A stretch of DNA of 64,000 nt from Spizellomyces punctatus DAOM BR117 (Eukaryota; Chytridiomycota; Chytridiomycetes; Spizellomycetales; Spizellomycetaceae), in NCBI RefSeq assembly GCF_000182565.1, contig NW_015971555.1:400288-464287 (forward strand). Reading direction: 5' to 3'. The translations under genes were made by a program, and so were the position numbers. This document shows positions 46,701-57,900 of this stretch, piece by piece (position 1 is the stretch's first letter; each line of letters opens with the position of its first letter). A model generated the notes under the pieces. That model was not told the DNA's origin and did not search any database. It was given only the letters and a program-made list of their open reading frames with translations.

Positions 46701-47519
46701 GCCCTGCCGAGCACATATCAGTTCGAGGTACAATTGTCCTATACAGTCAACTTGATATCATACCTGCAAAGCAATACCACAACCGTGTCAGATTTTGCGG
46801 GAATAAATCCCAAGTTAAATACATTCCGGGCGCCGCAGTTATAACATTCCAGAATCGTCTCCCCTAAAGGTGACTCCGGATGCAAGCGGACATCCTTATG
46901 CCTAGCCCGCACCAGATGTTGAATGATGTGAGAACCTCTTGTCGAAGCGAGGCGTGCATTGCAAAACCACTTGTTACAGGCGAGACATTCTACAACTGAG
47001 CAAGGATTATGGATGCCGCAGTATCTGGTGAAAAAAAAAAAACGGTGTAGATGATCAGCAACTGTTCTTTCCACCAGCCCCAGAATCCGCTTCGACCATG
47101 TTCTCCGTCTGAAACACTCACTTGCAAGCATGTGCCGGCAAGTCTCGCGGCTGATCATCAAATCCGTCTTCTGCTCCATCGATGTCATATCTCGACGGCA
47201 GATCTTCAACAAAGCCCAACTCTCCATATTCGAGGGAGTTCTTCCGCACTTTACTGCCCAATGACGACAAGCCCGGTTGCGTCAATTGAGTGGATTGCGA
47301 GTTTAGGGTCAAAGATGCCAGCGACAAATCGTCGGCTACATCTTTGCTAGACTGAGTCTGAGAAGGGACGGTGAAGTTTTCATAGTCGTACTGGGAGCCC
47401 TGAGTATCTTGGAACTGGAAACCAAGGTCGATAGTTAAATTACCGCAAGAAGCACAGCAAGGGAAAAAAGTCTTATGGCATACCTCCAGAAACCCAAAGT
47501 CCTGATCCAGCGTTGACAT
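43797..47519 (-). CDS. UPF1: UPF1 RNA helicase (nonsense-mediated decay)
   Basis: Eight exons: 47519-47484, 47414-47122, 47024-46764, 46703-46174, 46114-46006, 45909-45701, 45636-44275 and 44206-43797; 1069 residues. After a short acidic N-terminus comes the zinc-rich CH domain that binds UPF2 ([41 protein letters not shown]). The SF1 helicase core follows, with Walker A GPPGTGKT at about 480-487, [53 protein letters not shown] and [11 protein letters not shown]. The last exon is an SQ-rich tail with 13 SQ and 2 TQ sites in about 120 residues, which is the animal and plant arrangement and is absent from budding yeast Upf1. SMG1-type phosphorylation is therefore plausible. Confidence 0.96.
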
Positions 47520-47735
47520 GATGCTCGCTGCTCTGGTTGCAACGAGGATTCTCACAGCTGCAGGTTACGACAAGGACGTCTCGCGAAGAGTCACATCGCC
47601 ACACAACTGCACTGGTTCCAACCGCATCGTCGATTGGCGTGTTGCTATGAGCGGTATCTAAGGCCGATGCACCAGCTTAATCGAGGTGTGTTGCTTTCCT
47701 GAAACTCCTAGGCTGTCGATTGTAGATGTCTCCTG

Positions 47736-48359
47736 ATGCCGGACCTAGAGGGGGAGGTGGTAATTCGACTTGGTCAACGCTTGCTTCGGCTGCTTGATGC
47801 TTGGAGCGGACACCAGGATCGCTCTTGCGCTTTCTTCGACTCCGCCCTAAACCTTGCTTCTCAACGAGAAGACACACTGCCCTTTCTGCTCCCACAGGAA
47901 ACTGAGATAGATGGGTGGATCAACCCAATCACAACGCCAGCTATTGTATTAGAGTTTCCAGATATTGCGTCGAGACTCTTAGGAAAGCAGACTCGGGCGT
48001 TGGAGCGTGCGCTTCACAAACTGCACGGGGAACTGCGCGATTTTCAGCGGATTGCACACGAATTGGATGGTTTAAATCGGGATGCGTTGCGTGAAGTAGG
48101 TATTGCAGAACTGCGGGAAAAGACGGAAGACTCCACCCCAACACAGGTTTCGTTGACGGAGATGGCGGCATGGATAGACCAGCTATGTCTTTCCTATAAT
48201 AGAGAATGCGCCAGAAAGGTTGAAGTCCTGAAATCAATGGATTTGAGAGCTGACAGTGGAGACGCAAGAGCGCGATGGGGACTGTATTACTGGATAGATC
48301 TAGAGAAGGAAACCGAGGTCCGCGATAGGTTGAGATTGATGAAAACAATCGGCTCATGA
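47736..48359 (+). CDS. AIRIM: AIRIM (C1orf109)-like ribosome maturation protein
   Basis: A single exon of 207 residues. It is helical, with FPDIASRLLGKQTRALERAL in the middle and SLTEMAAWIDQLCLSYNREC near the C-terminus. These match the layout of human C1orf109/AIRIM, where a FPDLxxRLxxKQ segment is followed by a MLEWLxxxERxY...K helix. AIRIM works with the AFG2 ATPases (SPATA5, SPATA5L1) and CINP to release factors from pre-60S ribosomes. The family call is by motif memory. The start at 47736 is the first ATG of the frame. It is head to head with UPF1 across 216 bp. Confidence 0.65.
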   Translation: MPDLEGEVVIRLGQRLLRLLDAWSGHQDRSCAFFDSALNLASQREDTLPFLLPQETEIDGWINPITTPAIVLEFPDIASRLLGKQTRALERALHKLHGELRDFQRIAHELDGLNRDALREVGIAELREKTEDSTPTQVSLTEMAAWIDQLCLSYNRECARKVEVLKSMDLRADSGDARARWGLYYWIDLEKETEVRDRLRLMKTIGS

Positions 48360-48415
48360 CATCCTGCCAGCCTGATGAACTTGTGAACGATCGGGATTTT
48401 CATTGAACGAACCTT

Positions 48416-48434
48416 GTATATATATATATATATA
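48416..48434. repeat. TA dinucleotide microsatellite
   Basis: A run of about nine TA units lies just after the AIRIM-like stop, between two convergent genes. Confidence 0.8.
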
Positions 48435-48524
48435 TCAATTCCGTCTATAGCATGAATTAGCACCATTCAGCCGTACACCGCAACCCGGCGAATGATGATA
48501 TGTACAATAGATAATGCTTCCTAA

Positions 48525-51521
48525 TTACACGTGTCCATCCGTTGGCACCCTTCCGGAACGAACGGTATCTTCAGCATCAGGGCCGAAACCAGGACTCTCC
48601 ACTTCGCTGTCCGTTGTTAACTCCACAGAATTCCGTTCATCAAAAAGTGTCGCTAACCCAAGCGGAATTTTACCGCTACGCGCACGAAAACGTTTTGCAA
48701 ATCCGGTATGCGACCCAGCATTGTCACTACCTGTAACAAAGATGTCTTCCTCCACCTCACTTTGAGGTTCTCCCCTAATAATAACCCCACTTCTCCGCTC
48801 AAGCTCAGCGTCCTCCATGTATGAAGCAAAATAGCTACTGGCGGCGAAAGACCCTTTTTTATTTGGTACCGTCCACTCCTGCGCGTGTTGCTGACTACTG
48901 GCGCCCTGCCCATTTCCAGGAATCACAATGTCTCTGGGTGCCATGCTTTCTGGTTGATTTGGGTCCTGCGGCATTCGTCGACGATCGGTACTCTTCAGGT
49001 ATTCTGTAGCATCGCGGACTTTCCGAAAAAAGTGACTTGGCCCGACAAGATCATACAGGCCGGACCGCAGGAAAGCATGCTTGCATGATTCCCGAAGTTT
49101 AACAAAGCACACTTCCATATTCCGGTGTTTGTAGTCTTCAACGATTTCCAATAGGGTCAACGTTGCACTGTAGGTGAAAAGACAAATGTCAGATATACCT
49201 TTTCATTCCACCATCTACCATCGGACGTACCTGGCATCAATAGCAGTGACTGCGCCGAAATCAAAGACCACCGCACGAATATGATCATCCGCTGGGGAAT
49301 GGCCCTCTTCCATGGCTTGCTCCTCAGGTCGACTCTGCGATCGCCGTCGAGTCGCTGGTATTCTCCGTGGCTCCTCGCCAGGGTGTACACCTAGATCGCC
49401 GTACATTTCTATGCGTTTGAGGCGATCTTTCAATTGGCCTGAGTTTCCAAAGAACAGCCCTTCCTCTACACGAACTACCAAAGCATCTTCGATTCGTTGA
49501 ACCTTATCTGAGTCATGAATGCTTCGATACTTTGTCTTCACATTGCCAGTACGAGGATCCACAACGAGGATATGTCCCAAGATAGCCAAACGGGTCTAAT
49601 CCAAAGAGGGATGATCAGATACAGTACGCATAAGACGACAATCCAACCGCACGCATAAGACGACAATGCAACCAACCTTTGTCGTATGCTTTATCACCAA
49701 GAGGAGCGAAATACCGACCGATAGTAACGTTCCCGATTCAATTGAGAGGAGGATCGTGGTTAAAAATGTTATCATCATCAAACCCACGTCCTTCCATGCT
49801 CGAAGGCGTAACATAAAGTGGACATCTTCCAGTTCTACCAGTTTCAGCGCGGCGACAACGATGATGGAGGAGCACACCGCTTTTGGCAAAAACTGAAAGA
49901 ACGGAAGCAGCCAAATAGTGGTACAAAGCACGACGATACCGGTAAAAAACCCGGCCATTTGTGTCTTCGCTCCAGCCGTGTCGTTTACAGCAGAACGCCC
50001 CAGAGACCCAAATGCTGGATACGCCCCCAATATACTTCCAACTATGTTAGAAACCCCGATCGCCACCAGCTCCCGATTTGGAGACACGCTGTAATTGTGT
50101 TTGGTCGCATATGTCTTTGCGACGACGATCGATTCCACAAAACCGATCACCGAGATCAGAATTGCGGAGAGCATCAGGGCTCGTATTCGTGACAGTGTCA
50201 TGGTTGGCAGTTTTGGATAGCGATACTCCGCTGAGTCAGATCCCTTCACATTCAAGATAGCCACTCCCTGACAATCCCATCGGAAGACCTGACACAATAT
50301 CGTTGTGACGACCACAAGGACTAAAATTTCGGGAATCACTTGAAGCCACCGCTTTTTGCCGAACTTTGCTTTCAGCACCTTCATACCGATAAGGAACGAT
50401 ATACTAGATGCGGAGAGTATTGTTGTCAATGGGTGAGCTTGGCCCAACTTCGACAAAGTGTCGAAGAGTTTCTGAATTGGCGATTCGCCATCAGGAGCTG
50501 GATCGACAGGTTTCGATGGACCATGACCACATTGATTTGAAGGTGGACTGATGCCCAGCAATGTGTCCGCCATGTCAATCATCACCACCATGGCGACAGC
50601 TAAAACAAATCCGCGCAGTAAGGCGCGGGATAGAACCGAGTCCAGGAAGCCCAGTCTGAAGAAACCGAGGAGAAAAGTGAGGATGCCGACCATGAGGCAA
50701 AGTACGAGAGCGATCTCGACTGCTTCCTGTTGCGGATCTGCGGCCCCAAGTGACGGTATACTGCCATGGCGGGGTTCTTTGGACGCACTATATTCTTTTA
50801 TGGTTGCTCCTACTAGAATAGATATCAAGGCTTCAGGACCAAGGCTCAGTTGTCTAGATGTCCATGTCAGTGATCCTGTGGAGAATGTCAATTATAACCG
50901 ATGCAGAATACCTCGACGTTCCAAGAAACCCATAAACAAGCAGAGGTATCGATGCAGTAAATAAACCGTGTATAGGAGGTATCTTCACTAAGGCCTGCGC
51001 ATATGATAGACCTTGTGGAACCTGGAATGAATGTGCGTCATATACTTTGCGTCAATGATACGGTACAGTTGCGCAGGCTTACCAGCAAGAACGCAACAGT
51101 AATCCCAGCAATGAGGTCAGACTGCAAGTTTCTTCGGAAATTATATTTGGGAAGCCATCCAATCACCGGAACGTAATATCGGAGACGAGTTTGAAAGGCC
51201 TTGTAGTAGGCAGAGTACGAGTCTGCAAGGAAAATGGTCAGTCCATGATCTGAAGTACGCCGAGAGATCAAAAGTACAGGTTGAAGGGGTCAACCACACT
51301 CCGGTCTCTGGAGAGCTAAACTGACCTTTGCAGCCGTCTCTTCTCCTTAGTTCAACGGGACTTCCAAACAGCTTGTCATTGTCTGTAGATTCGAACCCAT
51401 CCACAGACGTATCCAATAGTGGAGTAGATTCACTTACGGGACCGATATTATCATTGTTCAAGCCCTGGTCCTGTTCTGCACTCGCAAACGGTGACAGCGA
51501 GTTCTTATGGAAAGCGGGCAT
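48525..51521 (-). CDS. SulP/SLC26 anion (sulfate) transporter with STAS domain
   Basis: Six exons: 51521-51326, 51249-51083, 51021-50912, 50853-49677, 49595-49231 and 49167-48525; 885 residues. The SulP signature follows the first helices: VPVIGWLPKYNF, LQSDLIAGITVAFLL and VPQGLSYAQALVKIPPIHGL, then GFLGTSRQLSLGPEALIS across splices. The transport core continues through ELVAIGVSNIVGSILGAYPA. The STAS domain (RLAILGHILVVDP, AVVFDFGAVTAIDA, VCFVKLRESCKHAFLRSGL) is followed by about 130 disordered, acidic residues. SLC26 proteins move sulfate or other anions by an elevator mechanism. The N-terminal tail has ESTPLL (residues 31-36), an acidic dileucine pattern like the one in the MATE protein, hinting at a vacuolar site. 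Confidence 0.93.
49626..49675. repeat. Two-copy tandem duplication, 25 bp period, in a SulP intron
   Basis: The 23-base unit starting acgcataagacgacaat occurs at 49626-49648 and again at 49651-49673 with one mismatch. It lies inside SulP intron 4 and reaches the donor site. Confidence 0.85.
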
Positions 51522-51703
51522 CTCGGGCGGCTGGAGGGGGGCAGCTCTATTCCCACGTCAAGCAGCTGCAGAACAGCGCAGGTCTTATCGACGTATCGAA
51601 CATTCAGGTAAGGCTTAGTTGCGTGTTTGCAATGCATTCCAGTGTAAGGCTATCGTCTCAGAACACTGAACGTTGGGAACTTTTTGGACTTGTAAACAGC
51701 AGT

Positions 51704-53432
51704 ATGAATACGATGGACAGGTAATGAAAACCAGAATTGGCATCTTCTTTGTAATGTCTATTGCGTCCTATTGCGCTTACAGAGTGGATCGGGATCTAAG
51801 AGAACAATATTTGCCTTCTACTGTAGCGTTGAGCTTGAAGTGCTTCCCGAAGCCCTTCGTGCCGAGGTCACAAGCCTTGCTACCTCCTATCCACCTGCCA
51901 TTCCTGTATTAAAACATCTGGTGCACCTTTTATTCCTGAACTCCCCCTCTCCGGCGCCTTCTTCTGAGCAACCGGCAAAAAAGCGGAAGCTTGATGCCCT
52001 TGAACCTGCGTCAGACGATCTACATCTCCATACCATACATGATCTCTCCTTCATCTCTCCGGCGCGAAAGAAATTCTCCCTTCGAATCCATAAAAACACT
52101 TTCCATCTCATTTCCCCAAAGGACTTGGGTCAAACTGAGGCATCTTACTTGTGGAAGGACATAATTTATGCCTTCTGCGTGCCAACACCAAATAGAGCGA
52201 AACCTCATTGGACGATCTGTCTAATGCCAGCTGGAGAGAAAGACGCTATCATATTCGGGTTTGACGATAAAAGCTCCAACATGAAGATAACAGATGGTGC
52301 GACGGGAGAGGTGACAGTTCTGGATAAAAAGGAGAGTTGCAAGGCCCATATTTTGCAATTGCTGCAGAAGGGAACGAAACGCGAATTGGTGGAGCCAAGC
52401 GCACGGATCTTTCAAGCCAGATCACGAAAAGGCGAACTTCATATTGACTGCTATCTCAAAGCCAGAGAAGGGTGAGTCGAAGGTAAATTTGTGGGTAGCA
52501 TCTCCATGTCCATGCTTACGCTCCACGGCTCTGACCAGCCAATTGTTTTTTCTTCGCACTGGTATTCTCTTTGGTCTGAGAAAGCCGTTGCTGTTTTTCC
52601 CGTTTTCAGACATTGCGGGCTTGGACATAGTCTCGCCCACTGGCCGAAATTTTGGTCTTTTCCTGCAACGGACACCGGCAGAAGATGATTCAGAGACTAG
52701 AAGCAGCCCAAGTTCTGAAAATTATGAGTTTGCGATGATCGATTCGGCAGAGGCCGAGAGCGTGTTACTATATATCGAGACGTATAAAAACCGATTTGGC
52801 GAAGGTAGTCAGACGCGGAACGGCGCCAATGAAGAAAGTAAGCCCGGTTCGGAGGACTCTCAGCCAGAGGAGGCGATCGACGAGTTGGAGGAGGAAGAAG
52901 ACGAAGATTTCATGCCGTCCGATGAAGATGAAGTAAGTCGACCTTGCTGATTTGGATGTCATACCTTCTCATGGTTCGAACTATCTTTTGTTAACAGGTC
53001 GCAGAGGAATATGACAGCGACCACAACACCGATGGTGAAGCATCATCGTTCGCAGGTTCAGGGGACGAAGAAGAAGAAGAGTGGGAAGATGGCTCTGATG
53101 AGAATGAAAAGACCATAATTCCAAGAAATACCTTGTTGTCCAAGCCTGGTGCGGTGCCAAGATTATCTCATAATGCGATAGATGCAGTTGTGGGGGCTGT
53201 GGAAGAAGCATTTGGCATTAAGCAGGAGGCGGACGATGACGATCAATTTGACGATGACAATAAGGATGGCGATGACGACGATAAGGAAGCAGACGAGAGT
53301 CAAGGGGACGAAAGCGAGAACGACAGCCCTGCGGGTCCGCGAGGGATGGCGGCCTTGGCGGCCCAAATTGAGAGAGAGCGGGCTGAGAGAATAGGATTGC
53401 CACATGGAAAACTACCTCTAAAACGAGAATAG
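51704..53432 (+). CDS. RTT106: RTT106-like histone H3-H4 chaperone
   Basis: Four exons: 51704-51720, 51827-52471, 52539-52932 and 52998-53432; 496 residues. The first exon is 17 nt (MNTMD). The N-terminal helical part (LEVLPEALRAEVTSLATSYP) is followed by tandem PH-like domains: LWKDIIYAFCVPTPNRAKPH in the first, and LFFLRTGILFGLRKPLLFFP with YEFAMIDSAEAESVLLYIET in the second, all typical of Rtt106. The C-terminus is a long acidic tail (PSDEDE, DDDDQFDDDNKDGDDDD). Rtt106 binds H3 acetylated on lysine 56 with H4 and deposits it at replication forks and silent loci with CAF-1. It is head to head with the SulP gene across 182 bp. Confidence 0.85.
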
Positions 53433-53632
53433 CATTGAAACGCTTTGCAGTGGTGCGAAGAATAGCGGCCTTGGCCGCCCAGTCTGCGCGAGTGAGTTCA
53501 GAGAATAGGATTTTCACCATCTGTCAAGTGAGAATGGCCGACAGCCCATATTGCCATGGTGCGAAAGCGCGAATTATATTTCTAATATAAACAAAAGCCG
53601 ACACGAGACAAGCACACCTGCCGTCCATGCCA

Positions 53633-54570
53633 TCAAGTCTAAACAAGTGTGTACACAGCAAACAGTAACATATCAAAACTGAAGTAAAAGTGACTACACG
53701 GGTGTCTAGCAGCTCAAAAATGTCGTCAGCAAGCCTTTCCAAGTATGACAATGCACGCGACAGATGCTTGGGACTTACATCAGGCAATCGTTCGATTGCA
53801 TACTTTCTCGATGCAATATACATGATTGGGATTCCTGGTATCTTTCGAATTCGCCTCTTCAGTTCTCTATCACACGTGGCGACGATGTAGCACTTGTGCT
53901 GCATCACACGGTTGACAATGCAGTCATCAGCATAAACACCTTTATGCGTGCATGGTAGTCGTTCAAACCGCGGATCCCGGGCGATCTTGAGGGCAATGCG
54001 ATATTTGACACCGAGCTTTTCTAATTCAGCCATAACGCAGTCTGTTATGCAAGGGATGCATTTTGCATATAGGCAGTCCATCATGGCCTTAACGAGCTCG
54101 AGTTTGTTTTGGATGGAGAAATTGATAAAATTTGTATCGACCAACACATGGTATGGTGGGCCGAGTGCTTCGTTGTATTTGAAGAAGAGGGACGAGGCCA
54201 CTTGAGGACTATGAATGAAAAAGGGGTCTGTCTTACACAATAGAGTCCAAGGGAAGCAAGGACAGCCGCGTCCTCACTTACATGTGTCTGACGAGTTCCT
54301 GTTCTTTCTCTTTTTCCTTCTTCTCCGCCTTTTCCTTGTTTGCCTTACTAGAAGCGTCAAATAGGAGAATGAAAGTGTGAGCCACGCCATGCCGTTCTCT
54401 GCAAAATCCGCCGAGAATTGCTCCACCTACAGCCTCTGATCCTTCAAAGAGAGCGTTCGTTTGACCTCTGCAAACTTTCTAGTCTTTTTTGCTTTACCCT
54501 ACATGGCCTCAAAAGTCAGCATTCTCATCTTCATATACGTGTTGTTGCTGCCGAGCCATGCCCTTACCAT
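53633..54570 (-). CDS. FCF1: FCF1, PIN-domain protein of the small-subunit processome
   Basis: The first exon is a lone start codon (54570-54568) followed by GTAAGG. Then come 54498-54431 ([14 protein letters not shown]), 54347-54282 and 54208-53779. The PIN domain is nearly identical to the family ([77 protein letters not shown]), ending in YAIERLPD. Fcf1 and its partner Utp24 activity cut pre-rRNA at A1/A2 in the nucleolus. The acidic residues of the PIN site are present (DTNF, DDC, CDRE). The last exon is unresolved: families usually end with about six more residues (AYGAPR). The simplest splice here adds one residue and a stop at 53633, and reading through the donor gives an unrelated extension to 53524. 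Confidence 0.85.
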
Positions 54571-54904
54571 GTTTTTTTGAAATCAGAGCCAGTTGCGAGA
54601 TGCCAAAAGAACTCGAAACTGCAAACGGAACTTGAAGTTTGCAAATCCAAGCCACGCATGTGCCACTCATAACATGACTGTGCCTTCGTAATTTTAGTCT
54701 ACTTGAACAGATGGCCCATCGCCCTTCACTTGCCCCACAGCAACCTTTGCTCCGTTTTTCTCATCGCAAGGATTTGCTTTTGCACTTTCAGCTTTCTTGT
54801 TCGGGCATCCGCATAGGTCTTTTACAGCTCTTCGCCTGCACGGACACAGATTTTAATACGCACGCAACACCAGTTGCAGTTTGATCACGCGACACAATAT
54901 AACA
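54571..54904. other. Divergent promoter between FCF1 and the GYF gene
   Basis: A 334 bp region between two starts. No TATA element or repeat is clear. Confidence 0.4.
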
Positions 54905-57900
54905 ATGGCTATGAACTTTGGTCCCCAGTGGTAAGTTGCAGTGAGCACACAGTCTAAAGACTGGGAAGCCTGCCTGCAAGTAATGTTCATCATGGTGAAT
55001 CACAAGAGATTCCTGTGGGCACCACGGGTTTCGTCGCCATACCATAAAGGGTTGCCTATCATGTAGGTAAACTAAGCGCCAACTGTTGCCTCTAGGATGC
55101 GCAAGATCCCCACCAATGACGGCGCAGTCCGGTCTTCGTCTCCTACACTCTCCGGTCCCAGTACGCCAACTGGAATGAGCGCAAATACCTTCTGGGGCGG
55201 TGCAGGGACCTCGAAATCAGTGACGCCCCTCTCAACAGCGTACGGGGAAAATCACACCTCCGGATCGAGGGACCATAGCGGGGGCACCGGATGGTCGAAC
55301 TCGGTGTCTTCCAGCGAGTCTAGTCAATACCGATACTCTAGGGAGTTCATACTTAGTTTGTTTGACCCAGCGTTACCTGCTCCCAATGATTACGAAGCGG
55401 CACCTAGTGTTACTACGGAGGAGGTGCTGCCACCCATGGCCAATATCCCGCTCAATGACCATGAGAAGAAGGTAGGTCGAAGTAACTGGTCATTTTAAAG
55501 TCTATAATGAGTGCTTGTTGACTAAATGTTACTGGTAGCTTTTCACATCTCAATCGGTTAACAGCGATATTAGTGCACGTCGCACACCATACGGGCGCAA
55601 CGATTCCAAGGATGGCGTACGACCTTCACGGCCTCCTGGTTCAGCACAAAGAAGTATGTGATGTGTATTAGTTTGAAATGTTATTACCAAAATTGCTGAT
55701 CTTCTGCATCCTACCAGGCTACTCAAATCGCGTGGATCGAGGTAATCGCGTCGAGCTTATTTAATGCTTCCTCCATTCCCTCTCTAAGATTTCTGAAAAA
55801 GGAGGATCGGTGAGCGATAACTATCGTCCCCGGCGAGCTGATACCTACGCCGGTGACGAAGATCCCTGGGATACGCCCTCCGGTGTCGGGAGCTTTGGTG
55901 GAAATGGTGTATTTAGCCATGGGGACGACGAATATCGGTCAGCAAGGAACCGGAACAGCGACAGCGGAAAAGAGGTACTCGGAAAGTTAAAATGTCATCA
56001 TCGATTACGGGGTTAAACATCTTTCTCTATTGCTAGGCACCTATGCTCTTGTCACATCGTGGGAGGGAGTCACCGGTGCGATCTGCCTCTCCTGCACCAT
56101 TGGAGAAGCCTGACACCTCACCCGGCAAAACGTTCTCCGGTGGAACGCGTCCAACGTCGCCAGTGAAAACGGCTCACATTGCACATCCAGAGCATGGCAC
56201 GGGCGGGATATCTGGGCATTCTCTCACCTCGACAGGACCGGTGGCCCCTACTTCAGCTGCACTGCATGCTGCCCACGAAGAAGATCTTGGCCGTCAATCA
56301 GTGTCAAGGACGTCTTCGTTCGTCGATATGTTTGGAACTTTTGCGAGCACTGGAATAAAATCGGATCTGGGGGGCTTACCAACTCTCGGCCTTGGTGACA
56401 GACATACACCCGACCATCTGAATCCACCTCCTATCACGCGGAGCTTATCAAAAGGAGAATTACATCACCCGCCTGTCCAAAGTGCTCTCCCTCCTGGTAT
56501 TCCTCATGTGGGTGCTGCATTCGTCCCGCAGAAGTGGCAGTATAAGGATCCGTGTGGCAACGTGCAGGGTAGATATTTTTGTGTGATGCAGTGGCATATT
56601 GGAGAAGACAAACTCATTGGCGTTTATTTTGTAGGCCCGTTCACTGCACAGCAGATGCATGATTGGTTTCGATCTGGGTATTTCAATGATGACCTCCCGA
56701 TAAAGCATGTGGATGACTTTAATTATGAACCTCTGGCGCGGCTTATTCAGAAATTGGGTCGAGATCGTCCTTTCCTGGCAGACCTGGAAGAAGCCGAACA
56801 GCGTGCGCAGCAAATAGAACATCAGAGGCGCTTTGGTCCTGGGATGGGGCTCTCCGGAGCTTCTTACAAGGATTTATATCAGAATGATGTATCCACACCG
56901 GGTAGCCTCGGATTCAATCCATTTAATTCCTTTGGCAACGTGGCAGGAACACCGACTCTTTTCAGCCCGAATACGTTGGGAGCAGATCCTTTCACGTCCT
57001 TGGGTCGAGACAGGTTTGGCACTGGAGGATATGATCCGTTGAATGGTGGAAATTTTGGACGGCCATCTTGGGGCGAACCTCAACCTGTTGGCCGTGCGGG
57101 CTGGTCAGCACTAAATACCGATTTGTCCTCTCCCTTCGGTCGACCTGGGGCGACACCCGGGTCCCCTGCTGGTAACCTACCCGGCTCATACTTCGACCAA
57201 CGTGGAGGCGTCCAAACACTTCCGCCTTCTCAGGATAACCTAATGAGCGCTATGGGTCAACGACAGCCTTCACCATACACTCCGTTTTCCACACAGCAGA
57301 CTGCGCAAAACTCTATCCAAGCGCCTCAATCTCCTGCCGCAAACCTCTTCCCTTCCCAGCCCCTTTTAGACTTTGCCGGGACTTCTCAAAGTGGGTCAGC
57401 GAGTCATCAGGCTGGCTGGGGTAACTTTGATGGCCTAAGCGGACATATTAGCGGGTCAGTATCTCAATATTCTGAAGAGGCACATGGTCCTGTTGATGTT
57501 GTTTCGAAACTGATTGACGAGACGAGTTTGGACCAAGAAATCAGTGACCACAGGGAGGAAAAGTTGCGGAAGACGCATGACGACATTGTGGATCGGTTTA
57601 CTCAACTAAACGTGGGAAATATCATTGGCATTCCGAGTAAGCCTGCAGTTGACCATGCAGGTCTGGCCATGGAGGTTGATCAAATGAGAACAAGGGCCAG
57701 TGATGTGGATAAGAATGTAGCCGGAGATCGGAAGGCTCGCGAGGAAGAACGGAGTAATCGATACGACCACGATAATGAAGAAGGACAGCTAAGGGAGCCC
57801 CAAATAAGCTTGAAAGGAAACCATCAGGAGGACGGAACATCAGGGCAGGTCACTCCGGCAGTTGACCTGCGTCAAATTATGTCGGAGCAAGAAACGCGCA

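Noticed and set aside
52981-53520. Several open frames over the acidic tail of RTT106 on both strands
   Set aside because: They are caused by the GAT/GAC/GAG repeats of the acidic tail; only the RTT106 frame joins upstream exons.
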